Assembly: GCA_963573385.1 (NCBI GenBank)
Contig: CAUYLG010048259.1
Span: 104,029 to 168,028 of the forward strand
Length of the DNA: 64,000 bases
From: Cacajao melanocephalus
Taxonomy: Eukaryota > Chordata > Mammalia > Primates > Pitheciidae
Direction: 5' to 3'
Below are positions 37,501-51,784 of this stretch, one piece after another. The first letter of the stretch is position 1; each line of letters opens with the position of its first letter. The notes under the pieces were generated by a model. The model was not told the origin of the DNA, searched no databases, and saw only the letters and a program-made list of their open reading frames with translations. The position numbers and the translations under genes are program-made.

Positions 37501-38109
37501 TATGTGCTTTCTCCATAGGTTTTTGGAACTGAAATAATAACATTATGTCTTGTTATTGGAACAATATATCAAAAGACAAGCAAATATAAAGCTAATTCTC
37601 TGTGGAATGATACTTTCGAGTTGGAATTTATGTTGCATTAGCCTATTGTTTGAGAGGTTATATATGATGGTATTTTTGCCTTAAATATTACTTGACTAGT
37701 ATGTGTTTACCAAGATAACTATGCCAATAAAGAAATTCTGGAATATACTTTCAGTTACATACTTTGAAGGATTTTTCTCAGTGAGATAAACTAACAAGTC
37801 TAATTTCTTCCGAGGCTATAGGACATTTTTCAATTAGATCTTAAGCCAAATAAAACTATCAATAGCATGTCTTTAAGCCCTGGGATGGAGATTTTGGCTC
37901 ACTCCTTAGACCAGACAGAGAAGGTCAGGTATGTTGCTTCCCCCAGGCTTTCTATCTTTCCTAAGCCCACTAATGAGGGCTTCACCAGATGAGGAAATTC
38001 CTTACTAGATGTAAATCCAAAATGAGAGAATTTACAAACATGATAGTAATGTTTAATCAAAGATTGTAGGCATGTGTTTATGATGAAAAACAAATTACTT
38101 TTGGATCAG
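34586..38109. other. Long repeat-poor stretch, no recognised gene
   Basis: 3.5 kb of AT-rich sequence without visible Alu, L1 or LTR. The longest frame is about 64 codons. A 20-bp perfect palindrome lies at 35788-35807. I cannot tell whether any part is conserved. Confidence 0.55.
35788..35807. repeat. 20-bp perfect palindrome
   Basis: accatatatgcatatatggt equals its own reverse complement. It is mostly alternating A/T. Confidence 0.9.
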
Positions 38110-38270
38110 TTAAATCTAGGTGTAAAGTTTGTCTCTGCTACTTACTAACTGGGAGACCTCAGGAAAGTTGTTCACCTACTCTGAAAAATAAGGATAGTAA
38201 TAACAACTATTTAAGGTTATTCTAAGAATATCATGTAACTGCCTAGGATGATGTCTGGCATAAAAAAAAA
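38110..38270 (-). mobile_element. MIR SINE
   Basis: gctacttactaactgggaga, ttgttcacctactctgaaa, aataaggatagtaataa and ctggcataaaa fit antisense MIR. Confidence 0.65.
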
Positions 38271-41150
<2,880 letters not shown>

Positions 41151-41202
41151 CTATGAGTTAATTTATTTATCTATAAACTTATTCAACTATTTACAAAAGA
41201 AA

Positions 41203-41507
41203 TTTTTTTTATTTATTTTTTTGAGATGGAGTCTTGCTCTGTTGCCCAGGCTGGAATGCAATGGCATGATCTTGGCTCACTGCAACCTCTGCCCTGCTGG
41301 GTTCAAGCAATTCTCCTGCCTCAGCCTCCCAAGTGACTGGGATTACAGGCCTTGCCACCACACACAGCCAATTTTTTGTATTTTTAGTAGAGACAGGGTT
41401 TCGCCATGTTGGTCAGGCTGCTCTTAAACTCCTGACCTCAGGTGATCCGCCTGCCTCCATCTTCCAAAGTGCTGAGATTACAGGTGTGAGCCATCACGCC
41501 CAGCCAG
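41203..41507 (-). mobile_element. Full-length Alu
   Basis: Antisense Alu from a T-rich tail and GAGATGGAGTCTTGCTC to gtgagccatcacgcccagcc. Flanking agaaatttt and aggaatttt suggest a short target duplication. Confidence 0.96.
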
Positions 41508-42039
41508 GAATTTTAAAAAGTCATAATAAATGTGTCCTTGGAATATAGTTATGTTGAAATTTCTGTTTGTATAGAAAAAAACTATATAATCTCAAAAATA
41601 TAAATGCTTCAAGAATTATAAGGAAAAGATACTTCAAAAATTAACATTTATTTTTCCAGTGGTAAATCCTGATTTTATTTTCTTAATAAGAGAATTGCAA
41701 TTATATTACTATATTGGTGCAAAATAATGGCAAAAACCACCATTTCTTTTGCACCAAACTAATATTAATACTACCTTGTTTAACAAAGCTGAAAACTACT
41801 TGCTAATTATCTTTTATCAAGTAACTCTTCACACAGTAACATTTAGTGTTTTGACCCTGGGAAATTGGTGAGCTTTTACTCTGTGAAGCCTCTGACCCTT
41901 CTCCTTTTTAGTGTCTGCTCTTAGGTTTTTCAAGGCTATTATCATCTTTAAAAAAAAAAAAACAAAAAAACCTGGTTCATGCTAAGGAGATAATAACAAA
42001 GAAAAAAAATTCTTATTTCTCCACAAAAAAGACAACTTG
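41508..42039. other. Spacer holding a MADE1 hairpin; otherwise nothing recognised
   Basis: See the MADE1 entry. An A-run with CAAAA units lies at 41951-41970. Confidence 0.55.
41712..41762. mobile_element. MADE1 (mariner MITE) with a miR-548-like hairpin
   Basis: Arms ttggtgcaaaataatgg (41714-41730) and ccatttcttttgcaccaa (41740-41757) pair nearly perfectly around a short loop, caaaaacca. A TA dinucleotide abuts the 3' end (41763-41764), and one lies at 41710-41711, the mariner target. MADE1 is a short palindromic derivative of Hsmar1, and the miR-548 family derives from it. This copy is shorter than the usual 80 bp. Whether it is transcribed or processed cannot be judged here. Confidence 0.88.
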
Positions 42040-42195
42040 TCTCCCATTTGAACTCCAGCTCTGTCACCTGTTAAGTATATGAGCCTGACCAAGTTATATA
42101 ACCTGTTGGTTTCTGTGGGTTTTTTAAAATCTGTAAAATGAGGACAATAGGAGAGTGGTGGGGTGTTGAGAGGATTAAATGACTAGTATTGGAGA
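42040..42195 (-). mobile_element. MIR SINE
   Basis: aactccagctctgtcacct, gagcctgaccaagttatata, aaatctgtaaaatgaggaca, and gttgagaggattaaatgac fit antisense MIR. Confidence 0.75.
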
Positions 42196-43419
42196 GAAGG
42201 TGAGAAACAGAAAGTGAAGAAAAGAAGCAAGAGAGGAACAAGTCAGGAAGGAAGAACAGATCAGCTGGTGAAGACAACACAAAAGGATGACTTGATAATA
42301 TTGGAATTTCTGGCTTGAATAAGAAGCTGCTAGTATAGAGGGTCTTGCTGCATAGTCTAGTTGTGTCTAAGAGGGGCTCTACCTTTATACTGCTATTTTT
42401 CCTTTTTATCTGTTTAACATTTAGCAAGGGCAACTTTAATGATTTAAACAGCAGTGGAAAATGAAAGAGAGAAAATGAAGAAAATTCCCACTCTGCAATG
42501 AAGAGATTTTGTAGGGGGATGGTTCCAACTGGAGTGGAGTGAGTGATATTGTAGGAACAGTGCCCTCGGCAGGCAGAGAGTATGTGCATATCTACAGCGT
42601 ATAAATATCTCAAAATTATCTCACCACGTGATATTAGTTATTCCCTTTTATCTCATACATTTAATAGCCTGTGAAAGTTAGAATACGTTTTTAGGATAAA
42701 TATATATAATAAATAAATAAATAAATAATGTTTTCTTTTTTCTATTTAAAATGTAATCCTGGTAATTGAAGAAATGACACTGGGGTACACACATTCTTCT
42801 GATAATTATCACTTAGGATGGATACAGGAATTTCCCATAGCCCATGCCTTTCAAAAAGATGTTGAAGTAACAAGTGATCCCACAAGAAAGCTATGACGCC
42901 CTTGGATGACACACCCAAGACGTTAAAAACAAAAATCTCTCAATGGTGATAGGAAGCTGCAGCACAGAACTAATTGGGAATCCTGTTTGTAATACAGAAC
43001 GGTGTTTGTATTGGTTAAGATTTGTGAATATTTATTCTGTTTTCAAAGTATTTCTCAGTGAGCCTGGTGAAGGCACTAATCAATCAGAGCAGACATCTGA
43101 ACCCTTAGAAAGGACACTCACGAGTCAGGACACATGTTGGCCATAACAGAGTACATAGGGCAGATACTCAGCGTGCTTTTAGGAAGGAAGTTTCAAAGCT
43201 CACTTTATCTACTTCATGATACTGGAGGGTCTCCTGAGGCCAATGACATGAAGGCAGCGCAGTGGATCTCCACCTGCACTGTATTTACCCTGTGATCCCC
43301 CCCAAAAACAGGACTATTATATCTTTCAACATGACATATGTCATTAAGCATCTGATAAAAATTATTATTCTATTCTTCAGAAAAGAGCACACTGCATAAG
43401 GCTGCCTATAATATTAGGG
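42196..43419. other. No recognised gene; (AAAT)n microsatellite
   Basis: The longest frame of the window (180 codons, minus strand, 42071-42613) covers the left part but lacks any domain, begins at a non-ATG codon and overlaps the MIR. An AAAT-type repeat lies at 42709-42728. Confidence 0.5.
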
Positions 43420-43600
43420 AGCTCAAAGATGTTAGGGTCAGCGAGACCTGGGTTTATACTCAATTTTGCTTCTTACTTAGCTCCGTAACCTTGAATAAGT
43501 CACTTAAGCTCTCTGAATTACTGTTTTCTCATCTGTAAAATAAAGATATTATTACCTAATCTTTAGAGCTGTTGCAAGGATAACATGAGATCCCTTCTAA
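43420..43600 (-). mobile_element. MIR SINE
   Basis: gcgagacctgggtttatact, taaccttgaataagtcactt, ctcatctgtaaaataaagat and gttgcaaggataacatgaga: antisense MIR in order. Confidence 0.8.
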
Positions 43601-44994
43601 CTTCCTTATCATATCCAACTCTCACAAATAAATGAGAAAAGTATACATATTTAAAAAAAAATCTTCGTTTGTATTTTTCTAAGGAAAAATTTGTGACACT
43701 TTTCCTCAATATAATGTTCTTTACATAACATTCATTTGGAATTTTGTTAATTTCATTTCCTTTTATATCACTCAAATCACTAAACAGAAAATAATAGAAT
43801 TGTGTTGCTGTTTTGACAAGCGTGGAAGAAATGTGTGGATCATGTTTAATGCAGCTTTTGGTTGGCTAAAAGTGTGAAAAATAATTAGTTACTCAAGTTA
43901 TCATGTAACTCTTCATGAATACAGTTCTCACTTCCCATTTCCTTTAGAATCTAGGAGGTGTACCTGTCCAGCTGAATATTTGCTAAATGAATCGGCAATT
44001 AATGAGACAGGATTACATGGCCACTTGATATTGATCTTCAAAATAATGATACAAATAACTGAGGAAGTTTATCTATATGCTTTAGCAGTATTTCTTGCAA
44101 TTTTGGCATTTTCTGAAACCAACTTACCATTTTCATAATTCTTGTAATTAATGATTACTAGCTTATAGAGAGGACAAATGTTTTATCTCTTCCTAGAACA
44201 TCACCTTGAATTTTGGTTGCCTGCTGTTTTACGACCGCTATTTATTCAAAGGCTGCTTCACATGTTATTTTCTTGCTGCAAAACCCCCCACAGAGTCCTT
44301 GTTTGCAGACTTTGCTTTCACATATGTGGTGTGACATGCACAACAAAGTCAACACTGTAGCTAAAATTATGTGTTCATTATTCTTTGCTGGAAAATCTTT
44401 GTTGACATCAGAAGTTTACTGTATAGCTTGTCTGTTATCCTTGTAATATGTAAATTCCTTTTTCATGTTATTCAGCACTGACAGAAGCAGGCTTACTACA
44501 TTATAAAATTATGTTAATTTGTGACTCTTTTAATGTCTCATTCTTGATTCAAATATGTAAATAGCAATGATTCCAATTTCACATGCTTCAGTGGTTTCTT
44601 AGTAGCTATTAAAAGGAGCTGGTAGGTTCAATAAGTCTATGTTGGTTATCATTACAGAAAATGAAAGTCTTTGTAACTCTAGTTAGTTGCAAAACAGCTC
44701 CCTTTTGGGGACTGCATATCTAGAAACAATATTAGGGTACAGCTTAACCTGAAAAGAAAGGTGTTTGACCTTCCAGGCACACAAAGTCCAAAGATTTTAC
44801 TCCTGGCTTCCAAAGGACTCAATGTTATTCAAGAGTTTCCCTTTGTTGAAAAGTAAAAGTCCATTCTTCCTAACACATCATACCAATTTCTTCATGAAAT
44901 AGTACCAGTATAACTTTGCCTCCTCTGATTCTGCATTCTAAATTTCAATCCCGTGGAAATACTTGGAAATGTAGTATAGAAACATAACAGAAAA
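43601..44994. other. No recognised feature
   Basis: Unassigned AT-rich sequence; frames of at most about 77 codons without domains. Confidence 0.55.
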
Positions 44995-45360
44995 AAAAAA
45001 ATCCATGCCCTCATGGAGCTTATTATAGTGAGGGGAAGTAGATAAGGCACAAAGGACAAGTAAATATACAGAATATTCCCTGGGATAAGTGCTGGGGCAA
45101 AAATTAATGCAGGAAGAAAGGGATGGAAAATGCCAGTGTGGGCTGTAGGGTGTTATATGACATGGTCAGGGATGGCTTTTTAAATTAAATGACAACTTAG
45201 CAGAGATATGGCAGGAAAGAGCAAATGAAACACGTGGCTATCTGTAGAAAGACTGTTCAAGGCAGAGGCAGTGCAAATGCAGAGGTCCTGAGGTAGAAGG
45301 CTATTTGGAGTCTTTGAGTACTAGCAAAGTAACCAGTATGTCTAGGGCAGAGCAGTCCAA
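44995..45360 (-). mobile_element. L2 fragment
   Basis: tgccctcatggagcttatta, agataaggcacaaagg, tgacatggtcagggatggct, ttcaaggcagaggcagtgca and gcagaggtcctgaggtag follow the antisense L2 consensus in order. Confidence 0.8.
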
Positions 45361-45749
45361 ATCTATGTAGTCAGAATGTTGATTTTTCTCTGGGATATCA
45401 TTATTTTTACTCGATTTTATTCTGGAACACCTATTCTTTGATTTTATCATGGGAGTCATTGCAAGAGTTTGAGTACTTAGTGAAATGATCTTATTTAGAT
45501 TTTATAAAAATCTCTTTGTCAGCTATGTCTGGAATAAACTGTAGAAGACGAGGGCAAAAGATGGAAGAACAGTCTATTGCAAAGACCTGTCAGGGAATTG
45601 TTGGTAGACCAAAGAGCCAGGTCAATAGAAAATTATGTGTGCTATTGAACTTTTTTGTACATCTTTGGCCTGAAACGTTGTTTTTAAACCACAAATTTTT
45701 CCTCCCCTTAAATCCTGACAAAGATGCATTCATCCTTCAATAATGGAAT
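45361..45749. other. No recognised feature
   Basis: Unassigned; one 75-codon frame without domains. Confidence 0.5.
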
Positions 45750-46015
45750 ATAATGTTGTCTCTCCTATGTGGTCCTTTCTGATATTCTAGGTAGGTAATA
45801 CAAGTTCTACTATGCTTGGTTAGTCCTTTTGCATGGTCTATTATACAGGTTTTATAACTTTGGCTTGTACTTACTTGTTAATGTCTTCCTAATTAGATTA
45901 TGAGTTCCACAAATGCATTGTGTTATTTTTTAAGAAATTGATATCCCTTATACCTAGCACAAAATAAAAGTATGCATTGAGGACTCCATAAGTGCTTGTC
46001 AAACAAGTGAATACC
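45750..46015 (+). mobile_element. L2 3' end fragment
   Basis: tatgtggtcctttctgatat, ttagattatgagttccaca, and a tacctagcacaaaataaaag block match the L2 3' end in sense. Confidence 0.65.
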
Positions 46016-46039
46016 TCCAACTGTAAAACAGAAAACAAT

Positions 46040-46373
46040 TGAAGTGACTTTCTTCCTTTCTTTCTTTTTTTGAGACAAGATTTCACCCTGTTACCCAGGC
46101 TGGAATGCAGTGGTGACATCAGCAGGTAAGGCTCACTGCAGCCTCAACCTGCTGGATTCAAGTGATCCTCTTACCTCATCCTTCTGAGTAGCTGGGACGA
46201 CAGGCACAAGCCACCACACTCAGATAATTTTTGTATGTTTTTGTAGAGATAGGGTCTTACCATGTTGCCCAGGCTGGGGTCAAACTTCTGAGCTCAAGTG
46301 ATCCGCCTGCCTTGGCTCTCAAAGTGCCGGGATTACAGGCATGAACCACTGCACTCATCCTGAAGTGACTTTC
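46040..46373 (-). mobile_element. Old Alu with a perfect 13-bp target duplication
   Basis: Antisense Alu (body 46063-46360): tttttttgagacaagattt, gctcactgcagcctcaacct, ttgtagagatagggtctt, gggattacaggcatgaacc. tgaagtgactttc is repeated exactly at 46040-46052 and 46361-46373. Word choice suggests an AluJ-age copy. It carries about 10 extra bases near 46120 (cagcaggtaa). Confidence 0.95.
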
Positions 46374-47439
46374 CATTTCGTGGAAAAAAAAAAAGGCTAA
46401 ATTGTCTTAGGGAAGTGATATCTAACTTCCTTTTGAAAAATTTAGAATGCAACATATGAAGCTATGCTGTCTGTCACCTTACCAGAACATAAGATAGGTT
46501 CCAGTGTTCCTCCTTGTAGGTCATAATCAAAATGTGATTCTATAAGTAAAAGAGTATGTCCTTTTGTGAAAATTCACAGGGAGTCTCTCCTTGAGTTGGC
46601 CTACGGTCATACAGAATAAAGAAGATATCTTTATTTTTCCTATACTGAGGCCAGACAAGTGAGATAAGTAGTGTAAGTGGAGCACGGTGAACCATGTCGT
46701 AAGTCATTTCTCCAGATTTCTAGATGGAGACCATATGGTACAGTCCTGACAACATACAGGTTTTTTTTTTGTTTGTTTTGTGTTATGTTTGTTTTAATAA
46801 CAGCGTCATTGCAAGTAAATCAGAGGAGAGCTATAGCCATAAGCATTGCCTGGTGTTCCCATCCATCTTTGAACAGAACTGAGCTGGGTGTTAAAATACT
46901 TAGGAAATTTGTATCTGGTGAATGAGCATACTGCAAATACTATAATAAGAAGAGAGATTAACCACTGACCCTGTGACCTTCAACACTCTAGGGATTTCAA
47001 GGACATCACTGATAGCAAACGTCTTACAATATATGAATAGTAAAAAGCTGGGAGGTTTAACTAAGTATTTTTTTTTAAAAAAAAACATTAAGTCAGGATG
47101 GAATCATGGGCTAAATTTAACCGGTTGAAAAGTATTAGGGATAAATGCACAGCCATATTTTTAGGTTCCAAGACCTTACTACAAAACAGCAATATGGGAA
47201 AACATAAGAAGAATTCGTAAGAAAGATATTTAGAAGCATCTTCACTATAAGCTTGTCAAGCAGTCAAGACTGTGATTCAGCTACCAAGAATACTAATTTG
47301 ATCTTAGGCTACATAATGGAAATATAACGTCCAAGATGAAAAGTAATATTTCCCCTTTACCATGTACTGAATAGGATGTATTATATTCCATTAGGTACTC
47401 TATTTGAGGAGAAAAATAGTAAACATCGAACACACTCAG
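46374..47439. other. No recognised feature
   Basis: AT-rich with A-runs and T-runs (46383-46393, 46761-46769). An 82-codon frame at 46677-46925 has no domain. Confidence 0.5.
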
Positions 47440-47870
47440 AGAGGGCAGTTAGAATGAAGAAACTCAAAACAAGGTTATCTGAGAAGTAACAAAAGAAACT
47501 AGAAATTTTAATCCTGGAGGGAAAAGAAAAAGTTTAATGGGATATAACGGAGACCTTAAGATATGATAGAGAAGAATTCTGGGATTCTGAAAGAGCCATT
47601 AGGAAAGAAGCTTAAACAGGTAGGTTGAAAAATGGTGAGTAATTTAAGGTAAATAAAAGTAATAAATTATAAATATTTGCAAATATATATACTTTAATGG
47701 GCTACTTTATGAAGGAGTTATTGTACCTTCATTGGAGATGTTCAAAGGTCATTTTAGGATGTTTTTGTCTGTTTGTTTTAGCTATGTAGCAGAGAATGAT
47801 AAAGGGAAGCATTTCTTGGATTATAGGGTGGAGTTGATAGTCTCTAGGATTCCTTCTGACTGTGATTTTT
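47440..47870 (+). mobile_element. CR1/L3-like LINE relic, tentative
   Basis: cattggagatgttcaaaggt, a tgtagcagagaatgataaag block, tagggtggagttgatagtct and ctaggattccttctgactgtg fit the 3' end of CR1-type LINEs (gatgacctctaaggtcccttcc-like). Very diverged. Confidence 0.5.
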
Positions 47871-47954
47871 TTTGTGGTGTGGTCACTTTATTATAATGAA
47901 ATTTATTTCTCAATAATTGGAATACAGTCTTAGTAATGCATAAAATGTTAACAA

Positions 47955-48125
47955 TAATAGCATTAATGATAAAAACTATTTGTCATTTATAGGTTCCAGA
48001 CACTGTACTTCTTTCATAGCTAAATCTCACAGCAGCCTTATGAAATAAGCTAGATGAAACATCTAGTTTTAGTGAGTTAAGTATCTGGCTAAATTTGTCC
48101 ATGGCCAGGCATTACCTTTAGGCCA
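47955..48125 (+). mobile_element. MIR SINE
   Basis: tcatttataggttccagaca, ctcacagcagccttatgaaa and gtgagttaagtatctggct fit sense MIR. Confidence 0.7.
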
Positions 48126-48182
48126 TGTAGGTTTGTTTTTCCTCTTATGGGTTTGTGAGAATCAAACAAACAAAACATGATT

Positions 48183-48418
48183 CTTAAGCAATAGTAGCTG
48201 ACACTTACATGCTACTTACAGTAGTGCTAAGCACTATTCTAACTGCTTTACTATTAGTGCCAAAACAAATTCACTTTATAGATGAAGAAACTGAGTCACA
48301 GAAAGTAGCTTGATCATAATCATAAAATTAGAAACTGGGAGAACTAAAATTTAACTCATGGCAGTCTGGCTCTGACTGCTCATATGCTTAGCCCCAGTCT
48401 ACAGTATCTCTCTAACCA
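48183..48418 (+). mobile_element. MIR SINE
   Basis: agtagctgacacttacatgc, gtgctaagcactattctaac, tatagatgaagaaactgagt, cagtctggctctgactgctc: one of the better-preserved MIRs of the window. Confidence 0.85.
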
Positions 48419-48487
48419 AGAGAATCCTTCTTACTTTTAATGAAAAAGATATTATCACAGTGATATTATAGCAAACAGCAGTGGTGG

Positions 48488-48511
48488 GTCAAAGTGTCTA
48501 GACACTTTGAC
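48488..48511. repeat. 24-bp perfect palindrome
   Basis: gtcaaagtgtct (48488-48499) is directly followed by its reverse complement agacactttgac (48500-48511), without a loop. Confidence 0.93.
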
Positions 48512-48546
48512 AGTGTGTTAGCAATTCAACTTACCTCTTTTTCTAG

Positions 48547-49058
48547 TCATTAAGCGTCAACAACAGCAGTCTAGCCACTATTCTCCAGACCGTGCTGGAC
48601 AGTAAACTCAGAAGATCGTACTATGATGGTGAATTGACTGTTTTACAATGTCTATCCTTGGTGACTCCAAATGTTTCTGCACTTGAATTTATTTTATAGC
48701 TTCTAAAGAAGTGTTAGGTTGGCGCTCCAAGTGGTACCTGGACATTTATGCACTGATAAAGCTCATGCATGTGATCAATTGTAAGCAAACCAATAGATAA
48801 CACTGTAGTCAGCAACTGGCCGAAGTTCAGAAAACAGGAAAAGGTTGGGATTAACCATTTCCATTTCCACGTGTTCAAATTGCTGAGATTAATTTGAGCA
48901 TGAGGGTCATTTTTGTAAACTTCAGAGACAAACTACCTGGACTGGCTCCAAGCACCAAGCAAGCAGTTTCCAGTCACGTCTGGCAGTGAATCACAATGTC
49001 AACCTGCAATCCTTCTGCTGTCAGTGACCGTGGTCTGTTATCACCAGAGGTTGCCAAA
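48547..49058 (+). other. Candidate cryptic exon (splice signals only)
   Basis: A pyrimidine-rich acceptor (acctctttttctag, AG at 48545-48546) precedes the block and a donor (ccaaa then gtaagtg, GT at 49059-49060) ends it. The enclosed 512 bp has no long open frame and no visible repeat, so a non-coding exon is the only form it could take. Such site pairs also occur by chance. Confidence 0.2.
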
Positions 49059-50475
49059 GTAAGTGCACCATGCCAAAATGTAAGAATTGTACAAATGTCC
49101 AATGGGCTCCATGTTGAACATTTTTTTTTATAATTTGGTAATGGCAAGGGCCTTTGAAAACTGCTATTGGCAATCCAGCTCTCTCTTCCTCCTAAGAACT
49201 GCAGCCAAGTGAAACTCTTCAAAATTGCAAACTTAAGATATCTGAAAAAGTTCTTCCGTGTGCTCGGAGGTAGCTGCTTCCACTGTTTGCTGAGTTCGGC
49301 CATGTTTCAGAAGTACCCTGGAGATGTTTCTTCTGCCCATGGACATGATTTAGAAATGATTAACAGAGAGAGGCTGGAGACCTCAGTGGCTCTGGTGGAG
49401 TTAAAATGTTCAGTTCTTAGAATAAAGATTTCATTAAGACCATAGAGTTTGGATATAGATCTGTCACTCTAAACTGCGCTTGCTTGACTGCTTCCACTCT
49501 GAAGGGTCTTTGAAACGCTTCCCTTCCAGAGCAGGAGAGGAGCAGAGATGCCACAAGCATACTTTGAAGTGACAGGTCTGAATATTTAGTGTAAGTGGAA
49601 TCACTGTATCCTAAACCCCAAAGTAAATGTGGGACCAGAGATGAGGTATTCTGTCAGTCTAGGCTTTCAAACAAAATTGTCACAGGGAATTGCCCAGAAT
49701 AGCCCAACCTAATTGCAGAAAAGGACTACAGCAAGACTAGGGAAGTATGAAGTAAGCCATTTGTATTCCAGGAACCATTGGTCAGCAGATTTTATCTATG
49801 AAATCCTGAAGGATTTAGCATGGAAATGGTCTCCTATTTGTTTTATTTGATTCCATCTATATTAGGCTTGGTTGCTTTATTGAATTTTGCAAAAATTGGT
49901 ATGTGGAAAAAAAATACAAAGTCTCTGTATAGGTTATACAAAGGTTTTATGAAAGTGGTAACTTATTCTATATAACTGAAAGATTAAGACGTAGTTGGTG
50001 TTATTTCAGGTTTCCCACTAAATGTGTGTGTTTGGGTAGAGGAAGTATCACAATGGTCTTTCCCAATAACTCATACTACAAGGTAGACTTTCTTAACATT
50101 CCTAGGCACGACCAGGCCTGCATTTGGTTGACACCTTGACAACTTTGCCACATCTATAATAAAAGGGGAAGTGGGGGAGGAACGAGTTTAGAAATTGTTG
50201 CTGTATAATAAAAAATCATTTTTGATGCACATAGAAGAAAATAAACGCTTTTTAAGGATAAGGTAGAGGTACTGGAGGGCAGGAGAATGAATGGAGATAC
50301 TGAAACAACTTTCATTCCATTTGTGAGGGGTTTGCTATTGCTACTTCTTCAGTGACTGAGAATAGAAACATTATTGGTTGAAAAGTCTTTTTCATACTGA
50401 TGTACTTTCACGCTTCCGTCCTTTGTTCTCTTCTCATCTTATTTTCCCCTAGACAACCCTGTCTAAATTCAGTTT

Positions 50476-50623
50476 CAACTCCATCTATTTAAAACACCAT
50501 ATATATACACATATATATACATATGTGTGTATATATGTATATACACACACATATATGTGTGTGTATATATGTGTATATATATGTATATATATACATATAC
50601 ACATATATGTGTGTATATATATG

Positions 50624-50655
<32 letters not shown>

Positions 50656-50683
50656 TATATGGTGCTTTAAATAGATGGAATTG
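50476..50683. repeat. TA/CA microsatellite bounded by an inverted repeat
   Basis: ccatctatttaaaacaccat (50481-50500) and atggtgctttaaatagatgg (50659-50678) are reverse complements with one mismatch, and the match extends a few bases on each side. Between them lies about 160 bp of alternating purine/pyrimidine (tatatg, tacaca and gtgtgt blocks) that is itself largely self-complementary. Confidence 0.88.
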
Positions 50684-50805
50684 TATATACATATATATAC
50701 ACACACACACACTCATATGTATTATATCTAGAATACATGTTAGTCGATATATATATATATACATACACATATATATATATATACTACATATACATATATA
50801 TATAA
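50684..50805. repeat. TA/CA microsatellite, continued
   Basis: Further tatata and cacaca blocks with a short unique insert (ctagaatacatgttagtcg) at about 50730-50748. Confidence 0.9.
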
Positions 50806-50889
50806 CTTTGGACTCTCTGCTGAACTCTAGACACCATATGTATTGGGGTCTACTACTTACCACACATCTTTAATTACATGTCATCAAGG

Positions 50890-51605
50890 CAACAAACAAC
50901 TCGCAGTATGTTTAAAATTAAACTCATCTTTTCTTCTCCCAAAATATCTCCTCCCTTGTTGCATATTTTATCCATACAAACAGAAACCTGGTTATTCTCC
51001 TGAATCCTCTGGATTTGTTTCCTACCACTCCGTATTATTTCTCAAGTATGCACATATCTACCCTCTGAATGTCTCCTGAATTGTACACACTTCTCTCCAA
51101 CTTGGTTTCAATTTCCTTAGTTCACACACCCTTCATTTCATGCCTGAAATGCTGTAAAATTGTCCAATTGTTCATACTAAAGCAAGCAAAATCTCCGATA
51201 TCCCTCTGCCATTCTATAGTGGTGATATAAAATACACATCTGTGGTCACCATAACTTTAAGGATAAAGTTTTTTCAGTAAATGTAAGCCCTGTCTACATT
51301 GCTATTCTCATTTCAATCATCTTCTCTCATATATGTTACATCAAACACATAGTTTGCTATTTCATGCTTCTGAACTTTCATACATAGTATTGCTATCTCC
51401 TGAAATACAAGGTGCCCTTCAGCAACTAATATCTTTTTAAACAGTCCTAGCCACCTTCATCAAATATGGCTCACTAAAAACCTTCAGTCTGATTAAGGTA
51501 AACTCTCTATACCACACATTGTTCAAAGTTCTTATCTTTTCAAACCATACTATATTCCTATTATCACTAGTTGCCTTGACTATCTCCCCAATAAACTGAC
51601 ATTGC
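50890..51605 (+). mobile_element. L2 fragment, strongly diverged
   Basis: ttaaaattaaactcatcttt, tctcctcccttgttgcatat, cagaaacctggttattctcc, and later agtcctagccaccttcatca line up in order with L2 ORF2 3' sequence. Much decayed; right end uncertain. Confidence 0.6.
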
Positions 51606-51784
51606 TTTTTATTTTAAAATACAGGCTTCCATTTGGTGAACTTATTCAAGTAATTAATCAGGTAACCAAATAGTAGTTCATTAATTGTTTCTTAGATAAT
51701 GTAATTATGAAATATATTATCAGGAGCTGAAATGATGAAGTACTTCTATCCCCTTTTTCTCCTCTTACCTCCTTGAACCTGCAA

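Larger units (their letters stand above)
48419..50475. other. Repeat-poor stretch with no confirmed gene
   Basis: About 2 kb without a visible repeat. It contains a 24-bp perfect palindrome (48488-48511) and a possible cryptic exon (48547-49058). The frames of 92 and 109 codons around 48974-49445 overlap on opposite strands and show no domain. Confidence 0.5.

Noticed and set aside
42071..42613. 180-codon open frame on the minus strand, the longest in the window
   Set aside because: It starts at a non-ATG codon, overlaps a MIR, lies in pyrimidine-rich sequence rich in Ser, Leu and Phe, and shows no domain. One such frame is expected by chance in 64 kb.
48974..49445. Opposite-strand frames of 109 and 92 codons
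   Set aside because: They overlap each other with no domain, and codon usage gives no reason to prefer either. Only the splice-signal hypothesis was kept.
50489..50873. Overlapping 116- and 124-codon frames rich in Tyr, Ile and Cys or His
   Set aside because: They are translations of the TA/CA microsatellite and keep open only because the repeat lacks stops in those frames.
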